This document shows, in pieces, positions 60,672-64,000 of a stretch of 64,000 nt of DNA. Under the pieces are notes generated by a model. That model was not told where the DNA came from. It saw nothing but the letters and a program-made list of their open reading frames with translations, and did no database searches. Source of the DNA: an uncultured Clostridium sp. Its GTDB lineage: Bacteria; Bacillota; Clostridia; Lachnospirales; Lachnospiraceae. The number at the start of each line of letters is the position of its first letter. Within the stretch, counting starts at the first letter, position 1. The translations under genes and the position numbers were made by a program. The DNA lies in NCBI RefSeq assembly GCF_900547735.1, contig NZ_URHZ01000011.1, positions 28,442-92,441 of the forward strand. Direction: 5' to 3'.

Positions 60672-61119
60672 TTGCCATCCTCCTGATTCCTCTTACAATA
60701 CAGACACAGATATAGCCTGCAATTCCTCCTAATGTATTTAGAAACATATCATCCACATCAAAACTTCCCACCTTAAACACAAGCTGAATCGTCTCAATGC
60801 CAAAGCTCATAAGAAAACTCAGCAGAAACGTATTGTACCATTTCTTTCCCCTGCGGCTGATAATCGGCAGGATAAAGCCAAAAGGCATGAAACAGATGAC
60901 ATTGCCCACCGTGTTCAGTAGGAAGGCCCGCATTCCAAGAAGTTCTCTGTATCTGTAAAATCGTTTGATTTCCTTAAATAAAACGAGATTATAGGCATAT
61001 TCTTCATGCCCCGAACGGCCAAACCCATCCGAAAAAAACATAAAATATGTCAGCACCACCAGATAGCAGATAAACAGTATCCAGCATATCTTCTGGTGCA
61101 TTTTTGTATTTTTAATCAT
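60652..61119 (-). CDS. VanZ-family membrane protein
   Basis: 155 aa from ATG 61119 (GGGGAATAT before it). Four membrane helices. VanZ signature: NTVGNVICFMPFGFILPII, MSFGIETIQLVFKVGSFDVD and DDMFLNTLGGIAGYI. VanZ gives low-level teicoplanin resistance in some contexts, but most homologues have no known role. First gene of a VanZ - small membrane protein - aminopeptidase - dacF run. Confidence 0.88.
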   Translation of the reverse strand: MIKNTKMHQKICWILFICYLVVLTYFMFFSDGFGRSGHEEYAYNLVLFKEIKRFYRYRELLGMRAFLLNTVGNVICFMPFGFILPIISRRGKKWYNTFLLSFLMSFGIETIQLVFKVGSFDVDDMFLNTLGGIAGYICVCIVRGIRRMASGASDR

Positions 61120-61497
61120 ATATTCCCCATCTATCGGCCATAGCATTCTGGTTCTGTAACCTGCTGCTGCCATCAATAAACAACTGCCCTGACGGACAGC
61201 GCCTGAGCTTTCCATTTCATATTATCCGGGTGTGTCCCCGGCAGGCAAAAAAGAATACTGCAAAGGGCTCTGCTGTTCTTCGACAGGTTAATCCGTCTCT
61301 CCAGCAGAAGCCAGACCTCTGCAGCACTCGTAGTATTCCAGACAGCCTTAAAATGGGGGCTGCCGTTTCTCATTCGATACGGTGTAAGTCACATTAAAGA
61401 GTCCGCAAGCCGGACTCGCGAACCGGGCGCAGCCGAATAGCGGCATATTACTTCTTCGCGCGAGTGCGCATCCTATACGGACTCTCCGGTTTCACAT
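61120..61497 (-). promoter_or_regulatory. Structured leader between the 49-aa gene and VanZ gene
   Basis: No gene. On the minus strand GAGTCCG occurs at 61484-61478 and again at 61417-61411, and its complement CGGACTC at 61405-61399. The second copy makes a tight hairpin with the last. The first can compete for it. A GCCGCTATTCGGC hairpin lies between. This is a terminator/antiterminator-like arrangement, only TTTAATG follows. Confidence 0.4.
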
Positions 61498-61647
61498 TTA
61501 GAATGTTATCTCTGATTTGCGTTTCAACAGCACGGCACCGCTGATGATAGCCATCACTCCGGTCGCTACTCCGGCCGTGATAATCACACTGCCAATTACA
61601 ATATTGATAATGCCCGTATTGCGCATCGTCTTATATACTTTCTCCAT
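61498..61647 (-). CDS. 49-residue single-span membrane protein
   Basis: MEKVYKTMRNTGIINIVIGS begins the product, a hydrophobic helix VIITAGVATGVMAIISGAVL follows, and LKRKSEITF ends it. The ATG at 61647 is 8 nt after AAGGAG. The positive-inside pattern at both ends and Gly/Ala-rich helix suggest a small membrane peptide. It lies 55 nt downstream of pyrE on the same strand. Function unknown. Confidence 0.7.
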   Translation of the reverse strand: MEKVYKTMRNTGIINIVIGSVIITAGVATGVMAIISGAVLLKRKSEITF

Positions 61648-61702
61648 ATCGGCCACTCCTTACATGTTGTTTTCTGATTCCGACTTTATTCGTTCCGTGC
61701 CT

Positions 61703-62377
61703 TTATTTCGCTCCGTACTGCTCGTAATATGCGTCAATTGCTGCTTTCAGCGCATCGTCAATCACTATCCTGCCCTGACACTCCCTGTTATATAAGTGCT
61801 CAACCACATCCGCCATGGAGACGATGGCGGCGGTAGGGAAGCCGTAAAGTTCTTTCACTTCCTCAAGGGCGCTCTTGTCCCCTTTACCTCTCTCCATACG
61901 GTTTAAGGAAACCATCAGTCCCTTTACTTCCACATCGGCCTGCGCCTTGATAATCGGGAATGTCTCCTCAATTGATTTTCCGGATGTGGTTACGTCTTCG
62001 ATGATAACGACGCGGTCTCCGTCCTTCAGTTTACTTCCCAGAAGAATTCCGGTGTCTCCGTGATCCTTTGCTTCTTTTCTGTTGGAACAGTAACGGATAT
62101 CTTTTCCGTAAAGCTCACTGATGGCCATGGTCGTAGCCACGCTGAGAGGAATTCCCTTATAGGCCGGTCCGAAAAGTACATCAAAATCGAGTCCATAGTT
62201 GTCATGGATAGCCTTTGCATAATATTCGCCCAGTCTGCGAAGCTGCGTTCCCGTCACATAGGCTCCCGCATTCATGAAAAACGGGGACTTCCTGCCGCTT
62301 TTTAATGTGAACTCTCCAAACTTGAGCACCTCGCTCTCCACCATGAATTCGATAAATTCCTGCTTGTACTGTTCCAT
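61703..62377 (-). CDS. pyrE: Orotate phosphoribosyltransferase
   Basis: 224 aa from ATG 62377 (AAGGAG 9 nt upstream; the reading to 62416 is less likely). Makes OMP from orotate and PRPP. PRPP loop DRVVIIEDVTTSGKSIEE (about 130-147) and SGRKSPFFMNAG near the N-terminus are diagnostic. VLFGPAYKGIPLSVATTMAI is also present. It stands apart from other pyrimidine genes in this window. Confidence 0.95.
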   Translation of the reverse strand: MEQYKQEFIEFMVESEVLKFGEFTLKSGRKSPFFMNAGAYVTGTQLRRLGEYYAKAIHDNYGLDFDVLFGPAYKGIPLSVATTMAISELYGKDIRYCSNRKEAKDHGDTGILLGSKLKDGDRVVIIEDVTTSGKSIEETFPIIKAQADVEVKGLMVSLNRMERGKGDKSALEEVKELYGFPTAAIVSMADVVEHLYNRECQGRIVIDDALKAAIDAYYEQYGAK

Positions 62378-62563
62378 CTTATCTTCTCCTTCTATATATT
62401 GCAGATTTCTCCGCACTTTTATTCTTAAATCTTGTCCGGATGCCCATTTTTCAATTATATACCGTTTATCGGCACCAAGACATTATTTTCCCTATTTTAC
62501 CACAGCTAAGCCGGTTTTTCAATCTGCGCATATATAAAATTTGGAGTACCGGGATTCTCCGGC

Positions 62564-62690
62564 TTACTGTTCACCGGTAATATTCCATGAGGTGTTTTCA
62601 CGAACAATCCGTGTGAAAGTCCCGGGATAAGCAGTCCGAAATGGAGCTTTTGCCATTTCTGTGCATCACGAAGTGTGTTATGGTTTACAG
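62564..62690 (+). repeat. Diverged copy B of the terminal-repeat element
   Basis: Starts TTACTGTTCACCGGTAATAT and shares GAGGTGTTTT, CATTTCTGTGCATC and GTGTGTTA in the same order as the 157-bp element at 41108. Its right end is degenerate and runs into a second partial start (TTTACAGTC ... GTGAGGTATTTTC, about 62685-62712). Confidence 0.6.
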
Positions 62691-62749
62691 TCAGAATTCT
62701 GTGAGGTATTTTCATGCCATCTATTCACAAAATCCCAGGTTAAGAGACC

Positions 62750-63593
62750 TTACAGGCTGTCATAATATTTTTCCGCCTCTTCCCTGCTTAACAAAAAGCG
62801 TTTGGACAGCTTCTCTATAATCTGTTCCCGGCTCTTCCCTTCCTCCCGGTTGTCCAGGATAAGAGCTTTGATTCCCTGCTCAATCCCTTCTCTTATTCCT
62901 TCTCTTCTCTCTTCATCCAGTATGCTGCACATACTTTCCAATCCCTCCTTTTTCTCCTTTAGATATCTGACTTTTCTCACTATATTAGGAAAGGTATCTG
63001 TTTTATAGCCGCTGTCCGAATTCTTCATATAGTTATAGAAGCTCATCAATCTTTTCATCACCGCAGTGGCACTCCAGATTTGCATAAATCTCATGAACGC
63101 CGTTGTATAAGGTACTTCCGCTGCTCTCTAAAACTCTGCTCACACGGTAAAGTCCCCTGTTATGTGCAAGAAAATCCTTCTCCGTAATAAAAATCATGTA
63201 GATATCCGGCAGGGCATGATAGGGCACCCCCTTTTCCAGATAGCTCATATCAATGCTTGCCTGGTAATATCTTACTCTTTTCTGGTGATCGCCGTCATCC
63301 GACACCTGCATTTCAATATTAATCAGGCGCCCTTCCATATCCTCGGCCAGAATATCTAAAACTACGGAACGGTTTTCAATATTCCGGATTGAATACTGTG
63401 CCTTTACCTCCTTCACCGTAAATCCCGGATCGCAAAGTAGAATACGGATTGCCTCTTCACATGCTTCTCTATCCTCCAGTACCTTGCAGAAAAACACATC
63501 ACTCGTCATGTTAAACCGACCGACTTTTCTCCGGCGTTCCTCATAGGACTGCGTCCGGCTGTCCAGGCTGCTCTCCGGCCTCTCTTTATTCAT
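62750..63593 (-). pseudogene. PD-(D/E)XK nuclease-family transposase (Rpn-like), frameshifted
   Basis: Part 1 (63593-63033): MTSDVFFCKVLEDREACEEA, LDILAEDMEGRLINIEMQVS (the D...ExQ nuclease core) and HQKRVRYYQASIDMSYLEKG, ending at a TAA after GDEKIDELL. Part 2 in the +1 frame (to 62750) continues without gap as SFYNYMKNSDSGYKTD, MCSILDEERREGIREGIEQG and a C-terminal helix. One base is missing or a +1 shift is needed around 63035-63060. Such proteins are linked to recombination-promoting nucleases and putative transposases. Flanked by inverted diverged repeats. Confidence 0.8.
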
Positions 63594-63691
63594 TTGTAAC
63601 TCCTCTCTTTCATGACAGGAGATAACAATTCCACGTCTTTACAGCCACTGCCCAGTGATGTACGGGAACCGCATAAATGCTGATTTGAACT

Positions 63692-63764
63692 GAAAAGCCC
63701 CGGGATTCTCATATAAAAGCGAATGAAAACACCTGGCGGAATGCTTATCTCATGAACAGTTATG
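63692..63764 (-). repeat. Diverged copy C of the terminal-repeat element, inverted
   Basis: On the minus strand from 63764: AACTGTTCATGAGATAAG, then CATTCCGCCAGGTGTTTTCA and TCCCGGG. This is the same order as copy B and the left half of the element at 41108. With copy B it encloses the nuclease gene, TTACTGTTCAC-like ends facing outward. Confidence 0.55.
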
Positions 63765-64000
63765 ACAGGAGTTTCTTTGTCCTGCCATATGTTTTTGTCT
63801 GTTGAAATATGGCAGAATTTGCCGTTTGCAATGTATTGCAGAATTTAAAACCTGATGCCGTGATACCGACATCGACTTGTATGTTTCATTATAACCTTTT
63901 GCACGATGAATATCAAGATTTTTTCGTCCTTAGATGGGGATTTAGTTGAGGAATGAGAACGCCGCCGGGACGGTCGGGGTTCGGGATGGTGAGAGGGAGG
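63765..64000. other. Window end, no gene seen
   Basis: Contains CCATATG ... and AATATGG near 63786 and 63809, which could form a loose hairpin, and an AT-rich stretch near 63890. No supported gene before the window ends. Confidence 0.35.

Overview
The window looks like the chromosome of a gut-type Clostridia, most likely Lachnospiraceae. This is inferred from the strong AGGAGG Shine-Dalgarno sites, the moderate GC of most genes, the ispF-cysS-mrnC-rlmB order, the RpiR-controlled ribose-type ABC sugar operon, the BspA-like LRR and CFI-box proteins, and the scattered single tRNA genes. The species cannot be fixed from the sequence alone.

Layout. 0.1-2.4 kb: ilvB-ilvN acetolactate synthase. 2.5-8.8 kb: a hybrid histidine kinase, a regulator with two GntR-type winged helices, and an alkylation-repair pair (AdaA-AlkA fusion plus Ogt). 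9-13.5 kb: four tRNA genes (Leu, Ala-GGC, Ala-CGC, Thr) interleaved with an endolysin-like M15 peptidase, a small acidic ORF, a MarR-controlled decarboxylase-type amidohydrolase, and a small stefin/cystatin-like protein. 13.6-22.3 kb: a minus-strand sugar operon (rpiR, epimerase, xylulokinase-type kinase, RbsB/A/C-type ABC transporter, SIS isomerase, sugar-phosphate isomerase). 22.7-27.7 kb: housekeeping genes yedK, rlmB, mrnC, cysS, ispF and a lipid kinase. 27.9-28.1 kb: tRNA-Val and tRNA-Met.

28.1-44.5 kb is a visibly AT-rich accessory island that starts directly behind tRNA-Met. It carries an LRR/zinc-ribbon/CFI-box protein, a GNAT acetyltransferase, a 2266-residue phage tail tape-measure-like protein without any other recognisable tail, capsid, terminase or integrase gene, and a tandem array of zinc-ribbon paralogues (five apparently intact, two broken). 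It also carries a 157-bp element with perfect 14-bp terminal inverted repeats, a small HTH protein, and a roughly 950-residue protein. That protein has an NGQDLDSDS loop matching the DxDxD metal-binding motif of two-barrel RNA polymerases (the YonO / QDE-1 type). This single-chain polymerase candidate, together with the orphan tape-measure and zinc-ribbon module, is the most interesting content of the window.

44.6-52.2 kb: a divergent LysR regulator and a minus-strand catabolic operon (YfcC-type carrier, AtzC/dihydroorotase-like metallohydrolase, GltS-type symporter, DRE-TIM aldolase, D-2-hydroxyacid dehydrogenase). 52.2-62.4 kb: envelope and housekeeping genes (zinc ribbon, DUF2085, PAP2, GT2, CorA, HD hydrolase, DacF, M29 aminopeptidase, VanZ, pyrE). 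62.5-63.8 kb: a frameshifted PD-(D/E)XK nuclease-type transposase gene flanked by inverted, diverged copies of the terminal repeat seen in the island.

A recurring theme is short tandem repeats in intercistronic leaders of metabolic operons (14477-14635, 19073-19147, 46672-46766, 51014-51058). Several of them duplicate or directly precede the next gene's Shine-Dalgarno sequence.
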